From: Sva-07 sp963728195
GTDB lineage: Bacteria; Actinomycetota; Acidimicrobiia; Acidimicrobiales; Ilumatobacteraceae
Reading direction: 5' to 3'
Length of the DNA stretch: 64,000 nucleotides
NCBI GenBank assembly: GCA_963728195.1
Contig: CAVSIX010000014.1
Coordinates: 1-64,000 of the forward strand
The translations under genes were made by a program, and so were the position numbers. Under the pieces are notes generated by a model. The model worked only from the letters and a program-made list of their open reading frames with translations, did not search any database and was not told the DNA's origin. Positions 43,801-51,912 of this stretch are shown piece after piece. Each line of letters opens with the position of its first letter. Position 1 is the stretch's first letter.

Positions 43801-44240
43801 TCAAGCTCGACGTGCCGACCGACGCCTACCTGCCGACCGACTACGTCGAGAAGGAGGAGCTGCGGCTCGAGGCGTACCGACGGCTGGCGGCGGTGACGAC
43901 CGCGGCCGAGGTCGACGACATCCGCACCGAGTGGGAGGACCGCTACGGCCCGCTGCCCGAGCCGGCGGCCGCGCTGCTGCAGGTGGGCCACCTGCGCGCC
44001 GAGTGCCACCGCCTCGGGATCAACGACATCCAGATCTCCGGGTCGGCGTCGACGGGCGGCACCGCCAAGCTGGCGCCCCTGCAGCTCAAGCTCTCCGAGA
44101 CGATGCGCCTGCGCCGAATCTCCAAGGGTGCCAAGTACAAGGAGGACCTCGGCCAGCTCGTCGTGCCGCTCCCCCGCGGCGCCGACGCCAGCACCTTCCT
44201 CGCCGGCTTCCTCCGCGATCTCGTCCCCGCCGACACCTGA
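40818..44240 (+). CDS. mfd: Transcription-repair coupling factor
   Basis: 1140 residues. The UvrB-like N-terminus (FPGWETLPFERVSPSVE) is followed by the RNA polymerase interaction domain (NYVVHHQHGVGKYEGMVKR). The helicase has Walker A GDVGFGKTEVA (about 624), DEEQ (about 726), TLSATPIPRTLEMS, QMDEGTLE and the GRVGRSG block. The TRCF C-terminal domain is also present. Mfd removes stalled polymerase and recruits UvrA. GTG at 40818 follows GGAGGGGGA by 7 nt; upstream in-frame sequence is only the palindrome. Confidence 0.97.
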   Translation: MTTAPLGALPALLRDEPGLTRALGEPDARLAVVEVARPISIAALATLSSRRPLVVSCPTGTMAGQLADDLAQFLPPGEVVHFPGWETLPFERVSPSVETMGQRLDVLWRLRDPDRCPAVIVAGVRALMQKLGPGATTVEPIVVRPGSEIDPDVLGRRLVEFGYRREELVEHRGEFARRGAIVDVFPSTADAPIRIDLWGDEVDRLTRFGVNDQRSTDDLDEVCIFPARELMPTDDVRERARQLVASEPWGREQWERLAEGAHFDGMESWLPWLVDEAQLLTDVLPSNAKVVLVEPRRMRDRALDLIAEEDDLARTLASTWARDPDKSFPRLHADPGTLLDGAGSFWSIDSTPESPDTPLVEASGWGPVAGDGSGLTDRLIELIGRGYRVVVAADGTGSAQRLHDLLLNNGLDFPIVRPGADVPTGGSITVAPLHRGCSLPNAKVAIVAESDLTGRRRAHRTVRKAKRESASTFEDLKAGNYVVHHQHGVGKYEGMVKRAIGGVERDYLLISYKGGDKLYVPSDQIDTLRQYVGGEAPKLHKLGGSDFAKTKSKVRSAVREIAQELVVLYQKRVNAEGHSFAQDTPWQAEMEEAFPYVETPDQRTAIDDIKRDMELAHPMDRLLCGDVGFGKTEVAIRAAFKAIQDGKQVAVLAPTTLLATQHGNTFADRFAGFPIRVETLSRFLTAGQAKQVIEGVKSGEVDCVIGTHRLLGNDVKFKDLGLLIVDEEQRFGVQHKETMKKMKTNVDVLTLSATPIPRTLEMSLVGIRDLSLLQTPPADRMPILTYVGEYDERVAIEAIRRELLREGQVFWVHNRVQSIDTAAHRLRELVPEARIAIAHGQMDEGTLETVVQDFWDGNYDVLVCTTIIESGIDMPTVNTLVVERSDLLGLGQMHQLRGRVGRSGSRAYAYLFYPRDKVLTEEAYERLRTIGESTDLGSGFKIAMRDLEIRGAGNLLGESQSGHIAAVGYDLYCQMVTEAVSEMKGEPQPDAPAEIKLDVPTDAYLPTDYVEKEELRLEAYRRLAAVTTAAEVDDIRTEWEDRYGPLPEPAAALLQVGHLRAECHRLGINDIQISGSASTGGTAKLAPLQLKLSETMRLRRISKGAKYKEDLGQLVVPLPRGADASTFLAGFLRDLVPADT

Positions 44241-44256
44241 CCGTCTCGCCGCCGGC

Positions 44257-44318
44257 GGCCCTTCGGCATTCGGACCCGGAAGGACCGGCGGTTCCGGGGG
44301 ACCTGGGCTGAAGGGACC
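44257..44318. repeat. Adjacent degenerate GTCC-GGACC and GGTTCC-GGGACC palindromes
   Basis: 44257-44285 resembles the 26394-26520 family (CCCTTCGG ... GGAAGGACC). 44290-44318 (GGTTCCGGGGGACCTGGGCT then GAAGGGACC) belongs to the 30412 and 33137 family. They fill the gap between mfd and the lipoprotein promoter. Confidence 0.65.
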
Positions 44319-44326
44319 AGGGCGGG

Positions 44327-44332
44327 TAGCGT
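44327..44332 (+). promoter_or_regulatory. -10 of a leaderless promoter
   Basis: TAGCGT ends 7 nt before the GTG at 44340. Confidence 0.6.
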
Positions 44333-44339
44333 TCGGCGG

Positions 44340-45080
44340 GTGAATCGACGTCTCCCGCTCGCGTTGTCCGTCGCCGCGATCGCGGCACTCGCCGCAGGGT
44401 GCTCCACGTTCTCCGACAGCGACAACGTCGCCCGTGTCGGTGACACGGCGCTGACCTCCGACGAGTTCCAGGCCCAGCTCACCGAAGCGGGCGCCCCGAG
44501 CGACCAGCTGCTGCCCGCCGATGCCGTCCGCGCACAGATCACCAGCTGGATCCAGGAGCAGGTTGCCGCCGACGACTCGACGGGCATCGACGCCGACGAG
44601 GCCGCTGCCCTCTACGACGCCGGCATCGCTTCGGGCGGAACCGCCTGCATCAGCGGCATCGTCGTCGAGGACCGTGACACCGCCGAACGCATCGCCGGCG
44701 ATCTCGCCGACGGCGCCGACTTCGCCGAGCTGCTCGCCGCCGAGAACCTCGATCCGAGCCTCGGTGACGTCGGTGGCGACGTCGGCTGCATCGCCGCCAG
44801 CCAGGTCGAAGAGGCCGCCGACATCGAATTCGTCCAGGTCGCGGCGTCGCTGTCGGCCGACAACCCGGTCGACATCTCACCGCTCGTCGACCCCCAGGGC
44901 AACGAGTTCGCCTGGGTCGTGCTCGCGTTCCGACCGTTCGCCGAGCTCTCCCCCGCCGACGTCGACACGGTCACCACCGCCATCGATTCGGCCAACCGGC
45001 TCGCGACCGCCGACGTGTTCGTCGACCCGCGCTACGGCACGTTCGACGCCGCCACCGGCCAAGTCGTCGCACTGGGCTGA
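44340..45080 (+). CDS. SurA/PrsA-like peptidyl-prolyl isomerase lipoprotein
   Basis: 246 residues. The signal ends in the lipobox LAAGC with C21. A SurA-N-like helical region (ARVGDTALTSDEFQAQLTEAG) precedes a rotamase-like segment (CISGIVVEDRDTAERIAGDLADGADFAELLAAEN ... GGDVGCIAASQ). The PPIC active-site pattern is weak, so it may act mainly as a chaperone for exported proteins. The mfd-lipoprotein-mazG-eno order is typical of actinobacteria. Confidence 0.8.
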   Translation: MNRRLPLALSVAAIAALAAGCSTFSDSDNVARVGDTALTSDEFQAQLTEAGAPSDQLLPADAVRAQITSWIQEQVAADDSTGIDADEAAALYDAGIASGGTACISGIVVEDRDTAERIAGDLADGADFAELLAAENLDPSLGDVGGDVGCIAASQVEEAADIEFVQVAASLSADNPVDISPLVDPQGNEFAWVVLAFRPFAELSPADVDTVTTAIDSANRLATADVFVDPRYGTFDAATGQVVALG

Positions 45081-45083
45081 CGA

Positions 45084-46553
45084 ATGGAGCGAGTCGAGCG
45101 GCCGCGCATCGTCGTCGTCGGTCTCGGCCCCGGCGGCCACGACCACGTCACCGTCGACACGCTGACGGCGATCGAGCGGGTGACGCACCGCTACCTGCGC
45201 ACCGCGATCCACCCGTCGGCCGATCTCGTGCCCGATGCGATCACGTTCGATCACCTCTACGACACCGCCGACACGTTCGACGACGTGTACAGCGAGATCG
45301 CCGAGACCCTCGCCGCAGCCGCCGCGGATCACGGTGAGATCCTGTACGCGGTGCCCGGCTCTCCGCTCGTGCTCGAACGCACGGTGCGTCACCTGCTCGA
45401 ACGAGACGACCTCGAGTGCGACGTACGACCGGCGATGTCGTTCCTCGACGTGGCATGGGCCCGACTCGGCATCGATCCGGTCGAGGCCGGCGTCCGCCTG
45501 GTCGACGGCCACCGGTTCGCCACCGCCGCCGCGGGCGAGCGAGGTCCACTCCTCGTCGCGCACACGCATGCCAACTGGGTCCTGTCGGACATCAAACTGG
45601 CGGTCGACGAGGCGGTCGGCGACGAGGCGGTGACGATCCTGCATGCGCTCGGCACGCCCGACGAACGAATCGTGGAGGTCGCCTGGGCCGAACTCGATCG
45701 CACGATCGAGGCCGACCACCTCACCTCGCTGTGGATCCCCCACCTCGCCGCACCGGTCGGCACGGCGTACGTGCGCTTCCACCAGCTGACCCGCACGCTG
45801 CGCGAGCAGTGTCCCTGGGACATCGAACAGACGCACGAGTCGCTCGTGCCCCATCTCCTGGAGGAGACCTACGAGGTCGTCGATGCGATCGACGGTCTGG
45901 ACGCCGACGACCCCGCGACCGACGAGCACCTGATCGAGGAACTCGGCGACCTGCTCTACCAGATCGAGTTCCACGCCACGATCGCCGAACAGGAGGGGCG
46001 CTTCACGATCGCCGACGTGGCCACGGGCATCCACGACAAGCTCGTGCGCCGTCACCCGCACGTGTTCGGCGACCTCGTCGGCACCGATCTCGACACCGAC
46101 GACGTGCTCACCAACTGGGACGACATCAAGCGCGAGGAGAAGGGCCGCACGTCGGTGTTCGACGGCATCGCAAGGTCGATGCCGGCCCTCGCCTACGCCG
46201 CGAAGGTGGGCGCCAAGGCCTCGAAGGTCGGGTTCGACTGGCCCGACGTCGATGGTGCGCTGCCCAAGATCGCCGAGGAGACCGCCGAGCTGCACGCTGC
46301 GATCGACGGCCTCGACGACGCCGCCACCGCCGACGAACTCGGCGACCTGCTGTTCGCGGTCGTCAACGTCGCCCGTCACCTCCGCCTCGATCCCGAACTG
46401 GCGCTGCGTGCAGCGACCGACAAGTTCCGTACGCGCTTCGAACGCGTCGAACGGCTGGCACGCGACCGATCGATCGACCTGCGCAGCGCCGACCTGGCGA
46501 CCCTCGACGGCCTGTGGGACGAGGTCAAGTCGCACGCCGACCCGTCGCGCTGA
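45084..46553 (+). CDS. mazG: MazG nucleotide pyrophosphohydrolase fused to tetrapyrrole-methylase-like domain
   Basis: 489 residues. Residues 1-225 form a tetrapyrrole methylase-like domain (RIVVVGLGPGGHDHVTVDT, YAVPGSPLVLERTVRHL). Residues 250-489 hold two MazG units: CPWDIEQTHESLVPHLLEETYE with ELGDLLYQIEFHA, and EETAELHAAIDGLDD with ELGDLLFAVVNVARHL. MazG removes aberrant or stress NTPs. The fusion is the YabN layout. It begins 3 bp after the lipoprotein stop. Confidence 0.92.
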   Translation: MERVERPRIVVVGLGPGGHDHVTVDTLTAIERVTHRYLRTAIHPSADLVPDAITFDHLYDTADTFDDVYSEIAETLAAAAADHGEILYAVPGSPLVLERTVRHLLERDDLECDVRPAMSFLDVAWARLGIDPVEAGVRLVDGHRFATAAAGERGPLLVAHTHANWVLSDIKLAVDEAVGDEAVTILHALGTPDERIVEVAWAELDRTIEADHLTSLWIPHLAAPVGTAYVRFHQLTRTLREQCPWDIEQTHESLVPHLLEETYEVVDAIDGLDADDPATDEHLIEELGDLLYQIEFHATIAEQEGRFTIADVATGIHDKLVRRHPHVFGDLVGTDLDTDDVLTNWDDIKREEKGRTSVFDGIARSMPALAYAAKVGAKASKVGFDWPDVDGALPKIAEETAELHAAIDGLDDAATADELGDLLFAVVNVARHLRLDPELALRAATDKFRTRFERVERLARDRSIDLRSADLATLDGLWDEVKSHADPSR

Positions 46554-46650
46554 CTCCGAAACGTGCGGCCGGGCGCACCGACCGGGACGTCGGTGTTCGC
46601 AGCGCGCGGCCGTGGTGGTGGGCGATCACGGGAGCGCGCGAGCGCCGCGT

Positions 46651-47817
46651 TCAGGCGTGGTGGTGGTCGATGACCGGTGACGCCTCGGGGCCTGGCGGCG
46701 GCTGCGCCGCGAGTGCGGCGAGCGTCTGTTCCCACTCGTTGCGCCACCGAGTCCAGCGCAGTTCGATCACCTCGTCGAACACCGTCGTCGCCCGCCAGGT
46801 CGACATCGCGAACATCAACGCCGGCACGCCGTACAGCACCGCGACCTGCACCATGCGTTCCACGTCGGTGAACCCGCCGTCGGCGAGCACGTCGTGCAGG
46901 CCGAGCGCCATCACCGCGAGCACGCCGACCGTGGCGACGAGCGGCAGCCAGAACCACGCCGCGACGACTCGCACCGGCGCGCCGATGCGGTGGGCCTGAC
47001 GGACGTGGTAGCGGAACGGCAACCACACCATCACGAAGCAGGCGAGGATCGCGACGACGCCGATCACGATGGGTCCGAGATCGTCGCTGCCCTCGCCGAA
47101 GCGCTCGCGCAGTGCGTCGACGACGGCGATCGCAGCGACCGGAGCGACGAACGCACCGAGCCACAACACGATCGCGACCCAGGCGCGTGAGGTACGTCGA
47201 TAGCGCGTCGCTGGGACGAGGCGGGCAGCGTCGAGCATGGCCAGTGCACTCCAACCGACGAGCATGACGGCGGCCATCACGTGTGGGACGACCACGAACG
47301 TGGTGTCCATCGCACCGGGCTCTGCGTACTCGCGCAGGAGCACCACGACGATGCCGACCAACTGCGAGAGTGCGAGGAGGTAGCGCAGCCACCACGTGGC
47401 GAACAGACGCGGTGGAGGCTCCGACCGCAGCGCCGCGAACGAGTGACCCCCGAGGGCGACATGAGCGTCCGACGGGTGCTCCACCGGCGGCTGGATCGAC
47501 GTGTACTGCGACGCCATCGCCGACGGCGATCCGGTCGTCGGGTCCGGCGACGGCGCGACTGGCGGTGGCGGCACGACGGCTGCCGGCGCGACGGGAGGGG
47601 GCGGCACGACCGCGGACGCCACCGCTGCCGGCGCTACGGGCGGGGGCGGCACGACGGCCGGCGCCACCGCTGCCGGCGGGACCGGGGGCGGCGCTGGACC
47701 CGGGGGGACGAACGGTGGGGACACCGGAGGCGGCACGACAACGGCCGGCGGCGCCGGAGGTGGTGGGAACGGCGCGACGTCGACGGACTGGTCGGGAAGA
47801 CTGCGCCGACCGCTCAT
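46651..47817 (-). CDS. Pro-rich DUF4328-like membrane protein
   Basis: 388 residues. The N-terminal 110 residues are a cytoplasmic-type Pro/Ala/Val repeat (VVPPPPVAPAA and variants). Several transmembrane helices follow (YLLALSQLVGIVVVLL, VMAAVMLVGWSALAML, AWVAIVLWLGAFVAPVAAIAVV, PIVIGVVAILACFVMVWLPF, and more). The pattern of helices and loops fits DUF4328-type proteins; function unknown. The ATG overlaps the stop of the upstream related gene (ATGA), so the three genes form an operon opposite to eno. Confidence 0.7.
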   Translation of the reverse strand: MSGRRSLPDQSVDVAPFPPPPAPPAVVVPPPVSPPFVPPGPAPPPVPPAAVAPAVVPPPPVAPAAVASAVVPPPPVAPAAVVPPPPVAPSPDPTTGSPSAMASQYTSIQPPVEHPSDAHVALGGHSFAALRSEPPPRLFATWWLRYLLALSQLVGIVVVLLREYAEPGAMDTTFVVVPHVMAAVMLVGWSALAMLDAARLVPATRYRRTSRAWVAIVLWLGAFVAPVAAIAVVDALRERFGEGSDDLGPIVIGVVAILACFVMVWLPFRYHVRQAHRIGAPVRVVAAWFWLPLVATVGVLAVMALGLHDVLADGGFTDVERMVQVAVLYGVPALMFAMSTWRATTVFDEVIELRWTRWRNEWEQTLAALAAQPPPGPEASPVIDHHHA

Positions 47818-48629
47818 CGCTCGGCCGCCGCCTTCGAGCGCTCGCTCAGCGCGGTCCGTTGGGCCACGAGCATGTTGTGATGGTCGGCCTCGTGCCGGCA
47901 CGCACGCGACAGCGCATGGCAGCCTTCGGTGACCGACATCGTCGAGCAGAGCTGGATCAACGCACCGATCGCGAGGTAGCCGGACAGCCGACCGATGTCG
48001 GTGGTCGTCACCGAATCGGGCAGCCGCGACAGTCCACCGAGACCCTGCACGTGGATGAGCATGAGCACGCTCAGGGCGTACACGATGCGCAGCGGCGTCC
48101 GTTGCGCACCGACCGCCTCGGCGCTGCGTTCGAGCACGAGGAACGGGACGGCGAGCACAGCGGCCTGGGCGGCGAAGCCGAGCATCACGCCGGCGATCGT
48201 TGCGTCGACGATCACCCGGTCGGCGATCCACCACACCCCGGCGGCCGCAGCCGGCCAGGCCAGCGCAGCGATCAACGGGTTCCGTCGTCGGCCCGACGTG
48301 CGGCGCACGTTCGACACGGTGACGAACGTCCAAACGGCCACTGCCGCGAGCAGCGCTGCGGTCACGCCGGTCGACGCCGTGCGCAGCGCATCGAGCGAGT
48401 CCCACATCCGCTGGCGCTCGCTGAGCAGCGCAGCGCCGTTGCGCGAGTCGAGCCACACCTTGCCGGTGAGCGCAGCGCCGACCATGCTGAGCAGTGCGAG
48501 CCCGGCCAGCAGTGTGACGACGACGAGTCGCAGCAGGTCGGCGCCGGGGAGCAATTCGATCCGCTTCGTGGTGTCGCCGGGACCGATGCGGCGTTGTCCG
48601 GGCGATCGTTCCGATCGCCGAAAACTCAC
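47814..48629 (-). CDS. Membrane protein related to its neighbours
   Basis: 271 residues from the GTG at 48629 (SFRRSERSPGQRRIG). Helices include LLRLVVVTLLAGLALLSMVG, GVTAALLAAVAVWTFVTV and AALAWPAAAAGVWWIA. It ends with a soluble helix (CRHEADHHNMLVAQRTALSE). The layout parallels the genes on either side, so the three look like diverged paralogues. No function can be assigned. Confidence 0.65.
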   Translation of the reverse strand: MSFRRSERSPGQRRIGPGDTTKRIELLPGADLLRLVVVTLLAGLALLSMVGAALTGKVWLDSRNGAALLSERQRMWDSLDALRTASTGVTAALLAAVAVWTFVTVSNVRRTSGRRRNPLIAALAWPAAAAGVWWIADRVIVDATIAGVMLGFAAQAAVLAVPFLVLERSAEAVGAQRTPLRIVYALSVLMLIHVQGLGGLSRLPDSVTTTDIGRLSGYLAIGALIQLCSTMSVTEGCHALSRACRHEADHHNMLVAQRTALSERSKAAAER

Positions 48630-49452
48630 TGGCACTCGCGGCACCCGGACGGCGGCGGGCATCGGCGACGCCGATCGCCTCCTCGACCGCCGAAGCGGCA
48701 CGCCAGGCGAGCAGCACCGTCACCACGAAGGGCCCGATCGCCACGACGGCGACCACCCAGAGCGGCACCCAACCCGACGCATCGGTCAGCTCCGAGCGAG
48801 CCGATTCGAACGTGCCGGTCGTCGAGTCGATCGCCGCATACCGCAGCGCGACGATCGATGCGACGCCGACGATCGCCATCACGACGGGAACCCACATCCA
48901 CTGTGCGACACGAACCGACGATCCACCGACCTGGCGTACGACGCCGGCGAGATGGTTCATCGGCCGATACGTCGTCGGGACCGCCAGGAGCAGCGCAACG
49001 AAGGCAACCGCCAGTGGAACGACCGACACCGTCTGATCACCGCTCGACCCGACGCGTCGGCCGGCGACGGCGACGACAGCCAGGGCGATCGCCACGAACA
49101 CGAACGGCACGATCCACGTGCGGACCGCCACCTTCGGGTCGGGGATGTTCGCCCGGACGGCGGGCCCGACGAGGCGCCGGGCGTTGTCGGTGGTGATCCA
49201 GGTCCACCCGAGCACGCACAGCACCACCGCGATGCCGGCAGCGATCGACATCGACATCAGCCCGTTCGACCACGCCTGATCGTCGGTCAGCCGCTGGACC
49301 TGCCAACCGATCGTGGCCGACATCGCAGCCAGTGCGATCGCTCCGACCATCCGCCACGGCGTCATCGGGCGAAGTGGCGCCGGTGCCAGCACGCCCGCGG
49401 CCGGCGGGCGGGGCGACGTCGACGAGGCCGACGACGACGGGGTCGTCGGCAT
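48626..49452 (-). CDS. Membrane protein, first gene of the trio, 3' end apparently frameshifted
   Basis: It starts at the ATG at 49452 (MPTTPSSSASSTSPRPPAAG), with an earlier ATG at 49488 possible. Helices (MVGAIALAAMSATIGWQV, GIAVVLCVLGWTWI, FVFVAIALAVVAVAG, PLAVAFVALLLAVP) and a final AWRAASAVEEAIGVAD match the layout of the downstream gene at 46651. Its own frame has no stop before the next gene. A TGA in another frame at 48626-48628 would overlap the next GTG as at the other junctions, so a single-base shift near 48640-48660 is likely. Confidence 0.55.
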
Positions 49453-49614
49453 GATCGCTGTCCGCGGTCCAGGATCCAGCGGTTCCATGTCGACGTCATC
49501 GACCGCGAGGCTGAACAACTTGAGGGAAATCTGCCGGGCAATCGTCGGCGCTCCTTCGGCGACTCTGCGACGAGTCGGGTCCAACGGCTCTCCGACGGCA
49601 TCGGCGTCCTCGGA

Positions 49615-49620
49615 TACGTT
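49615..49620 (+). promoter_or_regulatory. -10 of a leaderless promoter for eno
   Basis: TACGTT ends 6 nt before the eno ATG at 49627. Confidence 0.65.
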
Positions 49621-49626
49621 GGGGCC

Positions 49627-50904
49627 ATGAGCGAGATCCTGAGCATCACCGGCCGCGAGATCCTGGATTCGAGGGGCAACCCCACCGTCGAGGTCGAGGT
49701 GCTCCTCGATTCCGGCGCGATGGGCCGCGCAGCGGTGCCGTCGGGTGCGTCGACCGGCGAACACGAAGCGGTCGAACTGCGCGACGGCGGCGACCGCTAC
49801 GGCGGCAAGGGCGTGCTCACCGCGGTCGGGTTCGTCAATGACGAGATCGCCGACGCGCTCGAAGGATTCGACGCCACCGACCAACGGTTCCTCGACCGGG
49901 TGATGCTCGACCTCGACGGCACCGACAACAAGTCGCGCCTCGGCGCCAACGCCATCTTGGGTACGAGCCTCGCAATCGCGAAGGCGGCCGCCATCGAACT
50001 CGACCTGCCGCTGTATGCCTATCTCGGCGGCCCGAACGCCCACGTGCTGCCGGTCCCGATGATGAACGTGATCAACGGCGGTGTCCACGCCGACAACTCG
50101 ATCGACCTGCAGGAGTTCATGGTGATGCCGGTCGGCGCCCCCAGCTTTTCCGAGGCGCTGCGCTGGGGTACCGAGACGTATCACGTGCTCAAGCGGGTGA
50201 TCCACGATCGCGGCCTGTCGACCGCCGTCGGCGACGAAGGCGGGTTCGCGCCGAACCTCGACTCGAACGAAGAAGCGATCCGGGTGCTCGTCGAAGCGAT
50301 CGAGAAGGCCGGCTTCACGCCCGGCGACGACATCGCCATCGCCCTCGATCCTGCGACCAGCGAGATCTTCCGCGACGGCGCCTACCACCTCACCGGCGAG
50401 GGCAAGGTGCTGTCTCCGGCGGAGATGACCGACTACTGGAAGCGCCTCGTCGACAGCTATCCGATCGTCTCGATCGAGGATGCGATGGACGAGAACGACT
50501 GGGAGGGCTGGGCGACGCTCACCGCGGCGGTCGGCGACAAGGTGCAGCTCGTCGGCGACGACCTGTTCGTCACCAACTCGACGCGGCTGCAGATGGGCAT
50601 CGAGCAGCACGTCGCCAATTCGATCCTGGTCAAGGTGAACCAGATCGGCTCGCTGACGGAGACCTTCGACACGGTGCAACTGGCGACCCGCCACGGCTAC
50701 ACGTCGGTGATGAGCCACCGCTCCGGCGAGACCGAGGACGCCACGATCGCCGACCTCGCCGTCGCCACCAACTGCGGCCAGATCAAGACCGGCGCCCCCG
50801 CCCGCAGCGACCGCGTCGCCAAGTACAACCAGCTGCTGCGCATCGAGTCCCAACTCGGCGACACCGCCGAATACCGCGGCCGAAGCGCCCTCGCGCCGCT
50901 CTGA
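49627..50904 (+). CDS. eno: Enolase
   Basis: 425 residues. REILDSRGNPTVEVEV, VPSGASTGEHEAVELRD, PMMNVINGGVHADN, VGDEGGFAPNL, SIEDAMDENDWEGW, LVGDDLFVTN, VNQIGSLTET and MSHRSGETED are the full enolase signature set with metal ligands and catalytic Lys/Glu. It catalyses the 2-phosphoglycerate/PEP step of glycolysis. Confidence 0.98.
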   Translation: MSEILSITGREILDSRGNPTVEVEVLLDSGAMGRAAVPSGASTGEHEAVELRDGGDRYGGKGVLTAVGFVNDEIADALEGFDATDQRFLDRVMLDLDGTDNKSRLGANAILGTSLAIAKAAAIELDLPLYAYLGGPNAHVLPVPMMNVINGGVHADNSIDLQEFMVMPVGAPSFSEALRWGTETYHVLKRVIHDRGLSTAVGDEGGFAPNLDSNEEAIRVLVEAIEKAGFTPGDDIAIALDPATSEIFRDGAYHLTGEGKVLSPAEMTDYWKRLVDSYPIVSIEDAMDENDWEGWATLTAAVGDKVQLVGDDLFVTNSTRLQMGIEQHVANSILVKVNQIGSLTETFDTVQLATRHGYTSVMSHRSGETEDATIADLAVATNCGQIKTGAPARSDRVAKYNQLLRIESQLGDTAEYRGRSALAPL

Positions 50905-50976
50905 CTTCTCGGCCTCACCGAACGTCGGTGATCGACTGTCGAGGTCGGCCTCGTCCGGCTCGTCGCTGGCGCTCCC

Positions 50977-51116
50977 CTACTGGTGGCGGGCTCGTCGACC
51001 GCTCCGCTTCGCTACTGGTGGCGGGCTCGTCGACCGCTCCGCTTCGCTACTGGTGGCGGGCTCGTCGTCCGCTCCGCTTCGCTACTGGTGGCGGGCTCGT
51101 CGTCCGCTCCGCTTCC
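50977..51116 (+). repeat. 35-bp tandem repeat, four copies
   Basis: Units begin at 50977, 51012, 51047 and 51082 (CTACTGGTGGCGGGCTCGTC and on). The first two read TCGTCGACC and the last two TCGTCGTCC. It fills much of the 434-bp gap between eno and ftsB. Confidence 0.95.
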
Positions 51117-51127
51117 TCCTCGCGCCG

Positions 51128-51165
51128 CCTCCGGCTCGTCGCTGGCGCTTCCCTCGCCGGCGCGC
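51128..51165. repeat. 38-bp match to the metG-tatD tandem repeat
   Basis: The complement of this stretch (GGCGCGCCGGCGAGGGAAGC and on to GAGCCGGAG) equals part of the 66-bp units at 32129-32260, about 19 kb away. Confidence 0.85.
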
Positions 51166-51170
51166 CATCT

Positions 51171-51281
51171 CCGATGAGCGAACCGACCACATAGCCGGTG
51201 CCTCGCTCATCGCACGCACCAACACCACCACACCGATGAGCGAACCGACCACATAGCCGGTGCCTCGCTCATCGCACGCAC
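51171..51281 (+). repeat. 49-bp direct repeat, two copies
   Basis: 51171-51219 and 51233-51281 are identical. Each starts CCGATGAGCG and contains CGCTCATCG, so each can fold into a hairpin. No gene is seen in the eno-ftsB gap. Confidence 0.93.
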
Positions 51282-51338
51282 GACGGCGGGGGACGATCGT
51301 GCCACGCAATCGCGAGCCCGGGCTGCGAGAATGACGCA

Positions 51339-51836
51339 GTGAGCCGCTCACGCACGACGTCGATCCAGAGGCCGAAGGAGCCTGCGAAGGCGTCCGACGA
51401 GGGGCGTTCGCGGCTGGGCGACTTCACGCGGCCGATCCCCATCGAGAAGCGGATCTTCCGGCGTCCGAAATTCGCCATCTTCAGCGGCGTCGCCGTCCTC
51501 CTCGTGATCGGCACGATCGCCGCGGCGGTGTTCATCCTGCCGGTCGGCACCTGGTTCGACCAGGGCGACCAGCTGGAACAACGACAGGCCGAACTCGACG
51601 AGCTGCAGCGCGTCAACGGTCAACTGTCGGGCGAAGTGGAACGGCTGCGCACCGACGACGGCGTACGTGAAGCGGCGCGCGAGGAGATCGGTTTCGTCGA
51701 GGAAGGTGACCAGCGCTCGACGATCCTGCCGCTGCCGCCCGTGCCCCGAGATCTCCCCGACGGTTGGCCGTACAACGTGGTCACCCAGATCTTCGCCGCC
51801 CGCACGGCTGGGCCTGCGCCCGCCGTGGCCGACTAG
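51339..51836 (+). CDS. ftsB: FtsB/DivIC-family septum protein
   Basis: 165 residues. A basic cytoplasmic N-terminus leads into a single transmembrane helix (FAIFSGVAVLLVIGTIAAAVFI) and a coiled coil (QLEQRQAELDELQRVNGQLSGEVERLR). It ends with the conserved VREAAREEIGFVEEGD. It bridges division proteins FtsL and FtsQ. Position directly after eno is typical of actinobacteria. Confidence 0.9.
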   Translation: MSRSRTTSIQRPKEPAKASDEGRSRLGDFTRPIPIEKRIFRRPKFAIFSGVAVLLVIGTIAAAVFILPVGTWFDQGDQLEQRQAELDELQRVNGQLSGEVERLRTDDGVREAAREEIGFVEEGDQRSTILPLPPVPRDLPDGWPYNVVTQIFAARTAGPAPAVAD

Positions 51837-51912
51837 GTTCGCAGGCGATCACCGAGACCCGATCACTCCATCCGATCACTCCGACGATCGATTCATCAAC
51901 AAGGGGGCACAC

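Noticed and set aside
46651..50853. A single 1400-codon minus-strand gene
   Set aside because: It spans the unmistakable eno gene on the other strand and reads out of frame through the gene at 47814-48629. Only its two ends are real coding sequence, belonging to two separate membrane proteins.
50977..51116. Possible CRISPR array
   Set aside because: The 35-bp units abut with no unique spacers and no cas genes are near; it is a simple tandem repeat.
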